Positions 52,362 to 60,731 of a stretch of DNA of 64,000 nucleotides are shown one piece after another. Both the position numbers and the translations under genes were made by a program. The notes below the pieces were generated by a model. The model saw nothing but the letters and a program-made list of their open reading frames with translations. It searched no databases and had not been told where the DNA came from. Numbering within the stretch: position 1 is the first letter of the stretch; every line of letters begins with the position of its first letter. The stretch is from Pseudopontixanthobacter vadosimaris (GTDB taxonomy: Bacteria; Pseudomonadota; Alphaproteobacteria; Sphingomonadales; Sphingomonadaceae), in the NCBI RefSeq assembly GCF_012979275.1, contig NZ_JABASZ010000014.1, positions 360,307-424,306 on the forward strand, read 5' to 3'.

Positions 52362-52919
52362 TTACTGCGTCATGATTTCCTTTTCCTTGGCTTCCGACAC
52401 GCGATCCGCCTCGGCGACATGCTTGTCGGTGAGCTTCTGGACATCCTCCTCCAGCCGCTTCCGATCGTCTTCGGAGATGTCCTTTTTCTTCTCGTCTTCC
52501 TTCAGCGCTTCCATACCGTCGCGGCGGACGTTGCGAATGGCGATCTTCGCCTTTTCGGCATATTGGCCTGCCAGCTTGGCGAGCTCCTTGCGCCGTTCTT
52601 CCGTCAGATCGGGGATCGGCAGGCGAATGGTCTGTCCGTCGATCATCGGGTTGAGGCCCAGCCCGGCCTTCGCGATGCCCTTCTCGACGGCGGACAGGTT
52701 GGACTTGTCCCAGACCTGCACGCTCAGCATCCGGGGCTCGGGCGCAGAAACGGTCGCCACCTGGTTCAAGGGCATCATCGCGCCGTAAACCTCGGCATGT
52801 ACCGGATCCAGCAGGGTCGTGTTGGCGCGCCCGGTGCGAAGACCGGCAAGATCGCTTTTCAGCGATTCCACTGCGCCGCCCATGCGGCGGTCGATATCGG
52901 AATGATCATATTTCGCCAT
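52362..52919 (-). CDS. frr: Ribosome recycling factor
   Basis: 185 residues, with [45 protein letters not shown] and the long charged helix to the C-terminus, as in all RRFs. It splits post-termination ribosomes with EF-G. It starts 6 bases after the pyrH stop. Confidence 0.97.
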   Translation of the reverse strand: MAKYDHSDIDRRMGGAVESLKSDLAGLRTGRANTTLLDPVHAEVYGAMMPLNQVATVSAPEPRMLSVQVWDKSNLSAVEKGIAKAGLGLNPMIDGQTIRLPIPDLTEERRKELAKLAGQYAEKAKIAIRNVRRDGMEALKEDEKKKDISEDDRKRLEEDVQKLTDKHVAEADRVSEAKEKEIMTQ

Positions 52920-52925
52920 AATTGC

Positions 52926-53684
52926 TTAATCCTCAAGCTGTTCCTGTACGCCCTGTTCCTGCACGCCCTGTTCCTGCACAATGGTCTGAACGCCGCTGCC
53001 CTCAAGAACGCGCGCCACATTCCCGCGCTCACGGATCGAGAACACCACGATGGGAATATTGTTCTCACGGCAAAGCGAGATCGCGGCAGCGTCCATCACC
53101 TTCAGATTCTGTGACAGAACTTCGCCATAAGTGATTGTATCGTATCGCCGCGCTTCGGGAAACAGCTTCGGATCGCGGTCGTAAACCCCGTCCACACTGG
53201 TCCCCTTCAGCAGGGCGTCGCAATTCATCTCTGCCGCCCGCAAGGCCGCGCCCGTATCCGTCGTGAAAAACGGATTTCCGGTTCCGGCAGCAAAGATCAC
53301 GATGCGGCCTTTCTCCAGATGTCGTTCCGCCCGCCGCCGAATATAGGGTTCGCACACCGTCGCCATCGGAATGGCCGATTGCACCCGTGTCGCGACACCC
53401 AGCTGTTCCAGCGCGTTTTGCATGGCGAGGGCATTCATCACCGTCGCCAGCATGCCCATGTAATCGCCGGTCGTGCGGTCGAGGCCGCGTGCAGCGCCCG
53501 CAATGCCGCGGAAGATGTTGCCGCCCCCGATCACCAGGCAGACCTCCAGCCCGGTCGCCCGTGCCGCCTTCACCTCTTCGGCAAGGCGCGAGACATAGGC
53601 GGGATCGATGCCATATTCCTGCGACCCCATCAGCACCTCACCCGAAAGTTTGAGCAGGATACGTTTGTATTCAGGAGCCGGCAT
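52926..53684 (-). CDS. pyrH: Uridylate kinase, with a repetitive C-terminal tail
   Basis: 252 residues of the bacterial UMP kinase: [44 protein letters not shown] and the C-terminal [20 protein letters not shown]. After the usual end the protein continues [24 protein letters not shown], encoded by a 15-bp tandem repeat (52938..52982). It phosphorylates UMP to UDP. It follows tsf after a terminator and precedes frr. Confidence 0.95.
   Translation of the reverse strand: MPAPEYKRILLKLSGEVLMGSQEYGIDPAYVSRLAEEVKAARATGLEVCLVIGGGNIFRGIAGAARGLDRTTGDYMGMLATVMNALAMQNALEQLGVATRVQSAIPMATVCEPYIRRRAERHLEKGRIVIFAAGTGNPFFTTDTGAALRAAEMNCDALLKGTSVDGVYDRDPKLFPEARRYDTITYGEVLSQNLKVMDAAAISLCRENNIPIVVFSIRERGNVARVLEGSGVQTIVQEQGVQEQGVQEQLED
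52938..52982. repeat. Three-copy 15-bp tandem repeat in the 3' end of pyrH
   Basis: CTGTTCCTGYACGCC at 52938, 52953 and 52968 (the third diverges at its last bases). In the minus-strand reading each copy encodes the pentapeptide unit of VQEQG. Being in frame, the copy number can vary without damaging the gene. Confidence 0.9.
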
Positions 53685-53770
53685 GGAAGATGGGGTCTTT
53701 CGTCGAAGCGGGGGAGTTCCAAGCCTTATAGACGCGCGCGGCGTCCTGCCAAGGCATAAGGCGGCTTTGC

Positions 53771-53803
53771 AAAAAACCCGCCGGACGCATCGTCCGACGG
53801 GCT
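53771..53803 (-). terminator. Intrinsic terminator after tsf
   Basis: On the minus strand a CCCG-CGGAC / GTCCG-CGGG stem with one interruption is followed by TTTTTT. It lies about 27 bases after the tsf stop, between tsf and pyrH. Confidence 0.85.
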
Positions 53804-53829
53804 TTCATCTCTGCGTCAATCGGAAGGCT

Positions 53830-54756
53830 TCAACCGCCGACGGCAGCCGCAACCTCGGCTGCAAAGTCGCTTTCTTCCCTCTCGATACCTTCGCCGAGCT
53901 GGAAGCGCACGTAATCCTTCAGCACGATCTCATGCCCGGCATCCTTGCCGGCCTTCGCGACGACTTCGGAAACGGGTGTCTTGTTGTCCATCACCCAGAT
54001 CTGGCTGAGCAGCGCATTTTCCTTGGCGAATTTCTTCACCGCGCCTTCCACCATCTTGTCCTGGACATTTTCGGGCTTGCCGCTTTCGGCAGCCTTTTCC
54101 TTCGCGATCGCGCGCTCACGCTCGATCACGTCGGCATCCAGTTCCTCGGCGTTGAGCGCCTGCGGGAAAGCAGCTGCGATATGCATCGCCAGCTGCTTTC
54201 CCAGCGGTTCAAGAACATCTGCGCCCGCTTCGCTTTCCAGCGCGACCAGGACACCGATCTTGCCCAGGTTCGGGGCAGCGGCATTATGGATGTAGGGCAC
54301 CACGACGCCATTGGCCACCGATACGCTCTTGATGCGGCGAATCTGCTGGTTCTCGCCGATGGTCGCGACATTGCCGGTCAGCTTGTCGGACACGGTGCCG
54401 CCACCCGGATATTCGGCGGTCTTCAGTGCGTCGACATCATCGGCCTGCTTTTCGAGGGCGACCTGCGTCACCTGCCGAACAAAATCCTGGAACTGATCGT
54501 TCTTGGCAACGAAATCGGTTTCCGAATTCACCTCGACAGCGGTGCCGCGATTGCCGGAAACGGCCACGCCGACGAGGCCTTCTGCGGCCGTGCGGCTCGA
54601 CTTCTTCTGGGCAGCAGCCAGGCCCTTGGCGCGCAGGGCATCGACGGCGGCTTCGACATCGCCATCGGTTTCCGACAGGGCCTTCTTGCAATCCATCATG
54701 CCCGCGCCGGTCTTTTCGCGCAGGTTCTTCACATCAGCGGCGGTATAGGCAGCCAT
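53830..54756 (-). CDS. tsf: Elongation factor Ts
   Basis: 308 residues. The start [20 protein letters not shown] and [20 protein letters not shown] are canonical, with the core [19 protein letters not shown]. It exchanges GDP on EF-Tu. It follows rpsB by 82 bases, the usual pair, and ends at a strong terminator. Confidence 0.97.
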   Translation of the reverse strand: MAAYTAADVKNLREKTGAGMMDCKKALSETDGDVEAAVDALRAKGLAAAQKKSSRTAAEGLVGVAVSGNRGTAVEVNSETDFVAKNDQFQDFVRQVTQVALEKQADDVDALKTAEYPGGGTVSDKLTGNVATIGENQQIRRIKSVSVANGVVVPYIHNAAAPNLGKIGVLVALESEAGADVLEPLGKQLAMHIAAAFPQALNAEELDADVIERERAIAKEKAAESGKPENVQDKMVEGAVKKFAKENALLSQIWVMDNKTPVSEVVAKAGKDAGHEIVLKDYVRFQLGEGIEREESDFAAEVAAAVGG

Positions 54757-54838
54757 ATGTCTGTTCCTTTTCGGATAATGTTTGCGGCGCCGGACGGCTC
54801 AAACCCGTCCGGCGCCCGAATTTTCTGCGTCGACGCTC

Positions 54839-55591
54839 TCAGGCGGTCGCAGCTTCTGCCGGCGGATTTTCCATCGAGCCGAAATCCTGACCCGATTGCG
54901 CGACTGCTTCGCCCTTGCCCGTCTGGGCTGCTTCGCCGAAGGCATCGCAATAGAGGCGCACGGCGCGGGCCGCATCGTCATTGCCCGGAACCGGGAAAGC
55001 GATGCCGCTGGGGTCGACATTGGTGTCGAGAACCGCGACCACCGGAATGCCGAGAACATTGGCTTCCTTGATGGCGAGATCTTCATTATTCGCGTCGATG
55101 ACGATCATGACATCGGGAATGCCGCCCATGTCGCGGATGCCGCCGAGCGACATTTCGAGCTTGTCACGCTCACGTGTCAGCTGAAGAACTTCCTTCTTGG
55201 TCAGGCCCGAAGTATCGCCCGAAAGCTGCTCTTCCAGGGTCTTGAGGCGCTTGATCGAACCGGAAATCGTCTTCCAGTTCGTCAGCATTCCGCCAAGCCA
55301 GCGGTGATTCACGAAATGCTGGCCCGAAGCACGCGCCGCTTCCGCGACCGGCTCCTGCGCCTGCCGCTTGGTGCCGACGAAAAGAACCTTGCCGCCCGCG
55401 CGGACCGTCTGCTGAACGAAATCGAGCGCACGCGCCATCAGGGGCACGGTCTGCGAAAGGTCGATGATGTGAACGCCGTTACGCGCACCGAAGATATACG
55501 GCTTCATGCGCGGGTTCCAGCGATGAGTCTGGTGGCCGAAATGCGCACCGGCTTCGATAAGCTGCTGCATCGTGACGGTAGGTGCCGCCAT
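54839..55591 (-). CDS. rpsB: 30S ribosomal protein uS2
   Basis: 250 residues, [20 protein letters not shown], with [20 protein letters not shown] and [16 protein letters not shown]. The C-terminal tail is short and Ala/Glu-rich. It is the first gene of the rpsB-tsf-pyrH-frr block and is divergent from the SOS-type promoter at 55828. Confidence 0.97.
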   Translation of the reverse strand: MAAPTVTMQQLIEAGAHFGHQTHRWNPRMKPYIFGARNGVHIIDLSQTVPLMARALDFVQQTVRAGGKVLFVGTKRQAQEPVAEAARASGQHFVNHRWLGGMLTNWKTISGSIKRLKTLEEQLSGDTSGLTKKEVLQLTRERDKLEMSLGGIRDMGGIPDVMIVIDANNEDLAIKEANVLGIPVVAVLDTNVDPSGIAFPVPGNDDAARAVRLYCDAFGEAAQTGKGEAVAQSGQDFGSMENPPAEAATA

Positions 55592-55827
55592 AGTAGAATT
55601 CCTTTCCGGTTGAGCCTCTGAAAAGCTGGAACCGTGCGGCGGGGGCGAGGAGCCCCGTTACCCGCTGCGGCACCGGTATGTGGTGCTTTTCATGTGGATT
55701 TGTCCGCCAGACAGCGACCTGGAAATCGGGCCGACAATATGGCAGATAGCGCGCCTTTAGACGCTCCAGGATCAAATTACCAGACCCAATTCGTCGCAAA
55801 AAAATTCACACCTGTCGCAATTCCGCC
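55592..55827 (-). promoter_or_regulatory. rpsB leader with a GC-rich hairpin
   Basis: This stretch, part of the 364-base gap between rpsB and the small gene at 55956, holds no gene. About 45 bases upstream of rpsB lies a hairpin (55636..55668): inner GGGGC/GCCCC (5 bp, five-base loop) within GCGGCG/CGCTGC outer arms with one mismatch. It could be an S2 autoregulatory leader. Nothing else is recognised. Confidence 0.35.
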
Positions 55828-55853
55828 TTGACAAGCAAGAACGAAAAGAGAAC
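55828..55853 (+). promoter_or_regulatory. LexA (SOS) box overlapping a promoter
   Basis: GAAC at 55839..55842 and GAAC at 55850..55853 are separated by exactly seven bases, the alphaproteobacterial LexA operator GAAC-N7-GAAC. A perfect -35 element TTGACA lies just upstream (55828..55833), so bound LexA would cover the spacer and block it. No clear -10 is seen, the best being AACAAA at 55851. The site faces the gene at 55956. Confidence 0.75.
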
Positions 55854-55955
55854 AAACGTGTCGGACAGGGAACGCAATCCTTATCCGGGGCTTATCCCCA
55901 AACATATACACAGGCGCTCGGATCGTCCGAAGGCTCGTCAAGAAAGATCATTGTC

Positions 55956-56225
55956 ATGCTCGCCTTTGTTTTTTCCACCTTGTTTGTTGCCGCTGCTGCC
56001 GCGGCATCGCTTGTCCTGGTCGACGGGATTTCGCGAGCTGCCCATGGCGCCAGCCGTCTGCGCGGGATGCTCGCGATGATGGATGCGGGCCGGCCCGTCA
56101 GCATAATCTGCACAGGCGTGCCTGTTCAGCCAGCTATGCCCCCCTATCGGGCGCAGCCCCGTCCGGCCCGCCCCTTGCGTTCAGCGTCGCGACCGGAACG
56201 CGCTTCGCTGACCGCTGCCGCCTGA
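55956..56225 (+). CDS. Small putative membrane protein under a LexA box
   Basis: 89 residues. One N-terminal hydrophobic segment (AFVFSTLFVAAAAAASLVLV) is followed by a basic, Pro/Arg-rich cytoplasmic or periplasmic tail. AAGAAAG precedes the ATG at 55956. The LexA box 100 bases upstream makes it an SOS-gene candidate. Its last 92 bases are antisense to the end of pssA, which may be real or mean the gene is shorter. I do not recognise the family; the layout recalls small SOS division inhibitors such as SidA of Caulobacter (29 residues), which is analogy only. Confidence 0.5.
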   Translation: MLAFVFSTLFVAAAAAASLVLVDGISRAAHGASRLRGMLAMMDAGRPVSIICTGVPVQPAMPPYRAQPRPARPLRSASRPERASLTAAA

Positions 56226-57006
56226 CCCTGGCGTAGCGGTAAAATCCGTAAGGCATCAGCGCAAGGTAGATCACGCAGATGCCGATCAGTGACCACCAGG
56301 GTTCGAGGAGCAGGGCACCGAAAAGCAGGCCTGCGGCACCAATCAGTTCAAGACGGACATTCCGCCGTGGGCGTATGGATTTCCAGCTGAGCGTGGCGAT
56401 GTTCGAGATCATCAGGAATGCGATAATCGCAAGCCATATGCCGACAAGTACCGGCTCACGGAAGAATGCCGAACCGGTCGCCATCCAGATATAGAACGGG
56501 AGGAAAGCCAGGCCTGCGCCGACTGGTGCCGGAATGCCGGTAAAGAACCCTGCCGATTTATGCGGTTGATCGTCAGTATCGATCTGTGCGTTGAAGCGCG
56601 CGAGGCGAAGCGCACAGCAGATTGCGAAGGCAAGGCAGGCGAACCAGCCGATTCGGGTCAGATCCTGTAGCGACCAGAGGTAGAGGATCAGCGCAGGGGC
56701 CATCCCGAAGGACAGCGAATCGGCCAGACTGTCCATTTCAGCCCCGAAACGCGACTGCGCCTTCAGCATGCGAGCGACCCGGCCGTCCAGGCCGTCCAGC
56801 ACCCCGGCCAGAATAACGGCGACGATGCTTTCCGCCCAATCGCCCGAGATGGCGAAGCGGATACCCGTCAGCCCGCTGCACAATGCTGCGGCGGTGATGG
56901 CATTGGGAAGCACAGCCCGCAGCGACAGGCCGCGGGCACCGCCCTGTGTCTGCGGCACCTCGTCTTCAGCGGCCCTGGGGCCGATCCAGCGGTCGTCTTG
57001 GTTCAT
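56134..57006 (-). CDS. pssA: CDP-diacylglycerol-serine O-phosphatidyltransferase
   Basis: 290 residues with about eight membrane segments and the CDP-alcohol motif DGLDGRVARMLKAQSRFGAEMDSLADS split over the second segment. It makes phosphatidylserine from CDP-diacylglycerol, the substrate of Psd encoded by the overlapping next gene upstream. The start overlaps the psd stop by 4 bases. It is in the PssA type II group with N-terminal hydrophilic extension. Confidence 0.94.
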   Translation of the reverse strand: MNQDDRWIGPRAAEDEVPQTQGGARGLSLRAVLPNAITAAALCSGLTGIRFAISGDWAESIVAVILAGVLDGLDGRVARMLKAQSRFGAEMDSLADSLSFGMAPALILYLWSLQDLTRIGWFACLAFAICCALRLARFNAQIDTDDQPHKSAGFFTGIPAPVGAGLAFLPFYIWMATGSAFFREPVLVGIWLAIIAFLMISNIATLSWKSIRPRRNVRLELIGAAGLLFGALLLEPWWSLIGICVIYLALMPYGFYRYARVRRQRSAKRVPVATLNARGGPDGAAPDRGA

Positions 57007-57755
57007 TGCAGCACACCTTCGATCAATTCCTGGTGCCCGAAGCGGGCGAGAATGGTTTCCCCGGCGATGACTCGCTGGCCGATCAGCACCGCCGGATCGG
57101 TGCCGGCGGGTAGATAGATGTCGACCCGGCTGCCAAAACGAATCAGCCCGACGCGCTGGCCGGCGGCAAGCATGTCGCCGCTCTTGACCCAGGGTACGAT
57201 GCGCCGCGCAACCAGACCCGCGATCTGGGTAAAGCCGATCCTCCGCCCGTCCGACCGCTCGATCAGGATGTGGTGCCGTTCGTTTTCGGCACTCGCCTTG
57301 TCGAGCTGCGCATTCAGGAACCGCCCCGGCATATACACGACGCGCCGGACGGTGCCGCCGATGGGCGCGCGATTGATATGCACGTCGAACACGCTCATGA
57401 AAATCGAGATGCGGGTTACTGGCTCGCTCGTCAGGCCCGCAGTTCCGCTCCCGTCGTCGTCGACGAGTTCGGCAGGCGGAGCGACATGCTCGATTTGCAC
57501 CACCTGCCCGTCGGCGGGCGAGAGGACGAGATCATCGTCGCGGACGACCACCCGTTCGGGATCGCGAAAGAAGGCAAAGATGCCGATCGCCAGCGCGAGT
57601 GCGGGCCAGCCCACCAATTCCCAGTCGAGCACCAGCAGCAGGATCAGCGCCACGCCGAGCGCAATCAGCCCGTAACGCCGCCCTTCGGGGTGAATGGAGG
57701 GCATCCGCCAGCCGGCATCGCCGCGGCCCCTGTTGTCGAAGATTTCCCCAGCCAT
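57003..57755 (-). CDS. psd: Phosphatidylserine decarboxylase proenzyme
   Basis: 250 residues. Two membrane segments are followed by the decarboxylase core: VLSPADGQVVQIEH, SIFMSVFDVHINRAPIGG and the self-cleavage site IRFGSRVDIYLP, where a pyruvoyl group forms on the serine of GS. It converts phosphatidylserine to phosphatidylethanolamine. It precedes pssA (4-base overlap). Confidence 0.94.
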   Translation of the reverse strand: MAGEIFDNRGRGDAGWRMPSIHPEGRRYGLIALGVALILLLVLDWELVGWPALALAIGIFAFFRDPERVVVRDDDLVLSPADGQVVQIEHVAPPAELVDDDGSGTAGLTSEPVTRISIFMSVFDVHINRAPIGGTVRRVVYMPGRFLNAQLDKASAENERHHILIERSDGRRIGFTQIAGLVARRIVPWVKSGDMLAAGQRVGLIRFGSRVDIYLPAGTDPAVLIGQRVIAGETILARFGHQELIEGVLQ

Positions 57756-57824
57756 GCCCCGGCCTACGCCCTGCCGGCCGCATCCACAAGCGGCCCCTCA
57801 CCTGGCAGCCGCCCTGAATCCCGG

Positions 57825-58955
57825 TCAGGCATGGCGCTTCACGAAGACGGTGCCCACGGAATAGCCCGCACCGAAACTACAGATCAGACCCTCGTCACCT
57901 GCTTCCAGATCGTCCGAATTCAGGTGAAACGCGATGATCGATCCGGCGCTGGATGTATTGCCGTAGGTGTCGAGCACTGTCGGGCTTTCATCCTCATCCG
58001 CCTCATGCCCCAGCACGCGCTGCGCGATCAGGCGGTTCATGCCTGCATTCGCCTGGTGCAGCCAAAGGCGGCGCAGCTTGGCAGGATCGATCCGCAGCCT
58101 TTCGGCTTCTTCCAGGATCAGGGCCGAGACCATCGGCACGACTTCCTTGAAGACCTTTCGCCCTTCCTGGACGAACAGCTTGTCGGGCGTATCCCTGCTG
58201 CCGGGGTCCGCTCGGTTGAGAAAGCCGAAATTGTTGCGGATATTGTTGCTGAAGACGGTCTTCAGTTTCGTGCCGAGGATATCCCAATGCGGTGTCGGCG
58301 CGATGGAGGAATCCTCGACGAGCACCGCCGTCGCCACGTCGCCGAAGATGAAATGGCTGTCCCTGTCGCGCCAGTTGAGGTGCCCCGAGGTGATTTCCGG
58401 GCTGACCACCAGCACCGACCGCGCATTGCCTGCCCGCACGTAATCGGCTGCCGTCTGGATGCCGAAAGTGGCGGAGGAGCACGCGACGTTCATGTCGAAT
58501 GCGAAGCCGTCGATCCCCAGCCCCTGCTGGATCTCGATAGCCATGGCGGGATAGGGGCGCTGCATGTTCGATGCGGCGCAAAGCACGGCATCCACATCCG
58601 CCGCATCGCGCCCGGCACGGTCGAGTGCCTGCCGTGCTGCCTTGATACCGATCTCCGCCATGATCGACATTTCGTCGTCATCGCGCTCCGCGATGCGCGG
58701 CTCCATCGTAGCCGGGTCGAGCACCGGCTCCTTCGACATGACGTAGCGGGCCTTGATACCGCTGGCCTTCTCGATGAATTCGACTGAACTGGGCTGCAGC
58801 GCCTCCACCTCGCCCGCTGCGATGGCTGCCGCATTGGCGGCGTTGTGGCGCTCGACATAAGCGTTGAAGCTGCCAACCAGTTCCGCGTTCGAAATGCTCT
58901 CGGTCGGGGTAAAAAGGCCGGTGGCCGATATGACGGGATGAAAATCGGGTTGCAT
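57825..58955 (-). CDS. 3-oxoacyl-ACP synthase III-family protein
   Basis: 376 residues, longer than FabH (about 320). The catalytic triad is complete: Cys in MNVACSSATFGIQTAA, His in LRRLWLHQANAGMN and Asn in DTYGNTSSAGSI. It is a KAS III-type condensing enzyme that uses an acyl-CoA or acyl-ACP starter. The insertion and place next to phospholipid genes argue against the housekeeping FabH; it may be the FabH-like enzyme of sphingomonads. The start at 58955 is MQPDFHPVISATGLFTP. Confidence 0.9.
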   Translation of the reverse strand: MQPDFHPVISATGLFTPTESISNAELVGSFNAYVERHNAANAAAIAAGEVEALQPSSVEFIEKASGIKARYVMSKEPVLDPATMEPRIAERDDDEMSIMAEIGIKAARQALDRAGRDAADVDAVLCAASNMQRPYPAMAIEIQQGLGIDGFAFDMNVACSSATFGIQTAADYVRAGNARSVLVVSPEITSGHLNWRDRDSHFIFGDVATAVLVEDSSIAPTPHWDILGTKLKTVFSNNIRNNFGFLNRADPGSRDTPDKLFVQEGRKVFKEVVPMVSALILEEAERLRIDPAKLRRLWLHQANAGMNRLIAQRVLGHEADEDESPTVLDTYGNTSSAGSIIAFHLNSDDLEAGDEGLICSFGAGYSVGTVFVKRHA

Positions 58956-59326
58956 CGGCCCTGACTAGCACGCCGCCCGCCCCTCGCAATAGCTTGTGAG
59001 GTCACCGGCAGGCTGCAGATGGAAAAAGGCGAAAAGGAGCACGGGCTTCCCGGGAAGAAGAAGCCCGTGCTCAGGGCCTGACGCACGACCCGGCCGGATT
59101 GGAAAAATCCGGGTGGCACTCGGGCAGCGCGTGCCGATGAAGAAGCACGCACAATCGTCCGGCCCTCAGTTGACGATCGGAACATCATTTCCGATGCCCA
59201 TGACAATCTACGCGCCGGTGATGCTCGCGGATGCACGCGCAGAGGATTTTTCGGGACATTGACGCAGCAACCAGCTAATCAGGCTCATGAGGCACAGGGG
59301 CAGGACGGGGTTCAACATGGCTGAAC
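58956..59326. other. Gene-poor stretch between KAS III and the sigma-factor gene
   Basis: These 371 bases hold the divergent upstream regions of the two flanking genes and an orphan 12-bp hairpin (59037..59072). I could not support a coding gene on either strand. A GGAAC at 59179..59183 has no matching CGTT 16-17 bases downstream, so an EcfG-type promoter is not supported. Confidence 0.6.
59037..59072 (-). terminator. Orphan 12-bp hairpin with downstream T-tracts
   Basis: GAGCACGGGCTT (59037..59048) and its exact complement AAGCCCGTGCTC (59061..59072) enclose a 12-base loop. On the minus strand CTTTTCGCCTTTTT follows, so it would terminate a leftward transcript. No leftward gene precedes it in 59073..59326, which suggests a small RNA or bidirectional role. 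Confidence 0.6.
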
Positions 59327-59884
59327 ATGTCGGCATTGGCTGACCAGACACAGCTGACGAATGATCTGTCCGCCGTCGCTGCGGGGGATATAGCGGGCCT
59401 GCGCCGCGTCTATGAGGCAAGCGCCCGCGACCTTTTCAATATCTGCTTCAGGGTGGTCCAAAACCGCGATGCTGCGGAAGACGTATTGCAGGACGTGTAC
59501 ATCAAGGTCTGGCACCGCGCCGCCGGGTTCGATCCTGCCAGGGGATCGGCGATGGCATGGCTCAGCATGGTCGCTCGCAACAGCGCCATCGACTGGTACC
59601 GCGCCCAGAATCGCCGCACCACCGTCAGCGACGAGGCGTTGCGGTTCGTCGCCGATGACGGCGAAGCTGCCGACGACCGTCTGGTGCGCAAGGAGGAGGC
59701 CGACCGCATCACCGCGCTGGTCGACGATCTCGACGATCCGACCCGCTCCTATATTCGCGAGGCCTTCCTTCGCGGTCTGACCTATTCCGAAATCGCAGAA
59801 CAATCGAACGTCCCGCTGGGAACGGTGAAAAGCCGTATCCGGCGCGGGCTGATGTCGATGAAGCGGGGGCTCGCCGATGGCTGA
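59327..59884 (+). CDS. ECF-type RNA polymerase sigma factor
   Basis: 185 residues. Region 2 (LFNICFRVVQNRDAAEDVLQ then DVYIKVWHRAAGFDPARGSA) and region 4 (GLTYSEIAEQSNVPLGTVKSRIRRGLMSMK) are visible with a short linker, so it is an ECF sigma factor. The anti-sigma gene overlaps its end by 8 bases. The group resembles SigK-like/RskA-controlled sigma factors. The start at 59327 is MSALADQTQLTNDL. Confidence 0.92.
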   Translation: MSALADQTQLTNDLSAVAAGDIAGLRRVYEASARDLFNICFRVVQNRDAAEDVLQDVYIKVWHRAAGFDPARGSAMAWLSMVARNSAIDWYRAQNRRTTVSDEALRFVADDGEAADDRLVRKEEADRITALVDDLDDPTRSYIREAFLRGLTYSEIAEQSNVPLGTVKSRIRRGLMSMKRGLADG

Positions 59885-60665
59885 CGATCAGCCCCCGATC
59901 ATGCGCTCCGCCGATTATCCCGAACGCGATCTGCTGGCAGCCGAATATGTTTTCGGCTTCGCGGACGATGAAACCCGTCGCCGGGCAGAGCAGCTGATGG
60001 CGCAGGACGAGGCCTTCGCGGCTCTAGTCAACCAGTGGAAGGAGCGCGCAGCGAGCGAACTTCTGGACTTGCCCGGTGACGGGCCGCAGCGCGATCTGTT
60101 TCCGGCAATCGAGCGGGCGCTGACGGGGCCGGCCCTTGACACCGGGGCGGAACCTGCTGCTGCCAACGACAATGCGGGCGGCTCCACGCGATGGAAACTG
60201 GCGACCCTCGCCGCCTCATTCGCCGCGCTGGCCTTTGCCGGCCTGTGGCAGTTCGACCGTCCCGATCCTGTCGTTCGCGAACGGATTGTCGAGGTCGAAC
60301 GGCCTGTCGACATCGGCGAAACCATCAGCGTTGCCCAGATTACCGGCAGCGAAGCGGAAATCCTGCTCAGCGGGGTCTACAATCGCGATACCGGCGCGCT
60401 GACCTTGCGCGTGCCGGACATTCCGCAAGGCGAGCTGGTGCCGGAAGTATGGGTGATCGGGGACGGCGCGGCCCCGCGCTCGCTCGGCTTTGCCGACCGG
60501 GATGCGGCGGTGACGCTGCAATTGTCGCCCGAACTGCGCGACGCCATGGTCGCGGGCAGCGCGATCGCGGTTTCGCTGGAGGAGCCGTCCGACCGGCCGC
60601 ACGAAGCGCCCACTGCCGAAAGGATCCTCGGTGCGACGCCGCTGATACCTTTGAACGGCACCTGA
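59877..60665 (+). CDS. RskA-like anti-sigma factor
   Basis: 262 residues. An N-terminal sigma-binding part (about 1-80; LAAEYVFGFADDETRRRAEQL), one membrane segment at 106-124 (KLATLAASFAALAFAGLWQF) and a periplasmic RskA domain ending GSAIAVSLEEPSDRPHE. It lacks the HxxxCxxC zinc motif of ZAS anti-sigmas. It holds the co-encoded sigma factor at the membrane until proteolysis; RseP-type proteases are candidates. Confidence 0.9.
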   Translation: MADDQPPIMRSADYPERDLLAAEYVFGFADDETRRRAEQLMAQDEAFAALVNQWKERAASELLDLPGDGPQRDLFPAIERALTGPALDTGAEPAAANDNAGGSTRWKLATLAASFAALAFAGLWQFDRPDPVVRERIVEVERPVDIGETISVAQITGSEAEILLSGVYNRDTGALTLRVPDIPQGELVPEVWVIGDGAAPRSLGFADRDAAVTLQLSPELRDAMVAGSAIAVSLEEPSDRPHEAPTAERILGATPLIPLNGT

Positions 60666-60731
60666 GGCGGGCGGACCGCACCCGCATTTGCACGATGGGC
60701 TTTTCCGGGCGGCAGTGCTACGCGCGCGGCC

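Noticed and set aside
55881..55900. DnaA boxes / replication origin (TTATCCGGG and TTATCCCCA)
   Set aside because: One near-match and one poor match in a promoter region, no AT-rich unwinding segment, no dnaA or parAB nearby.
59179..59183. EcfG-type promoter for the sigma-factor gene
   Set aside because: GGAAC is present but no CGTT occurs 16-17 bases downstream.
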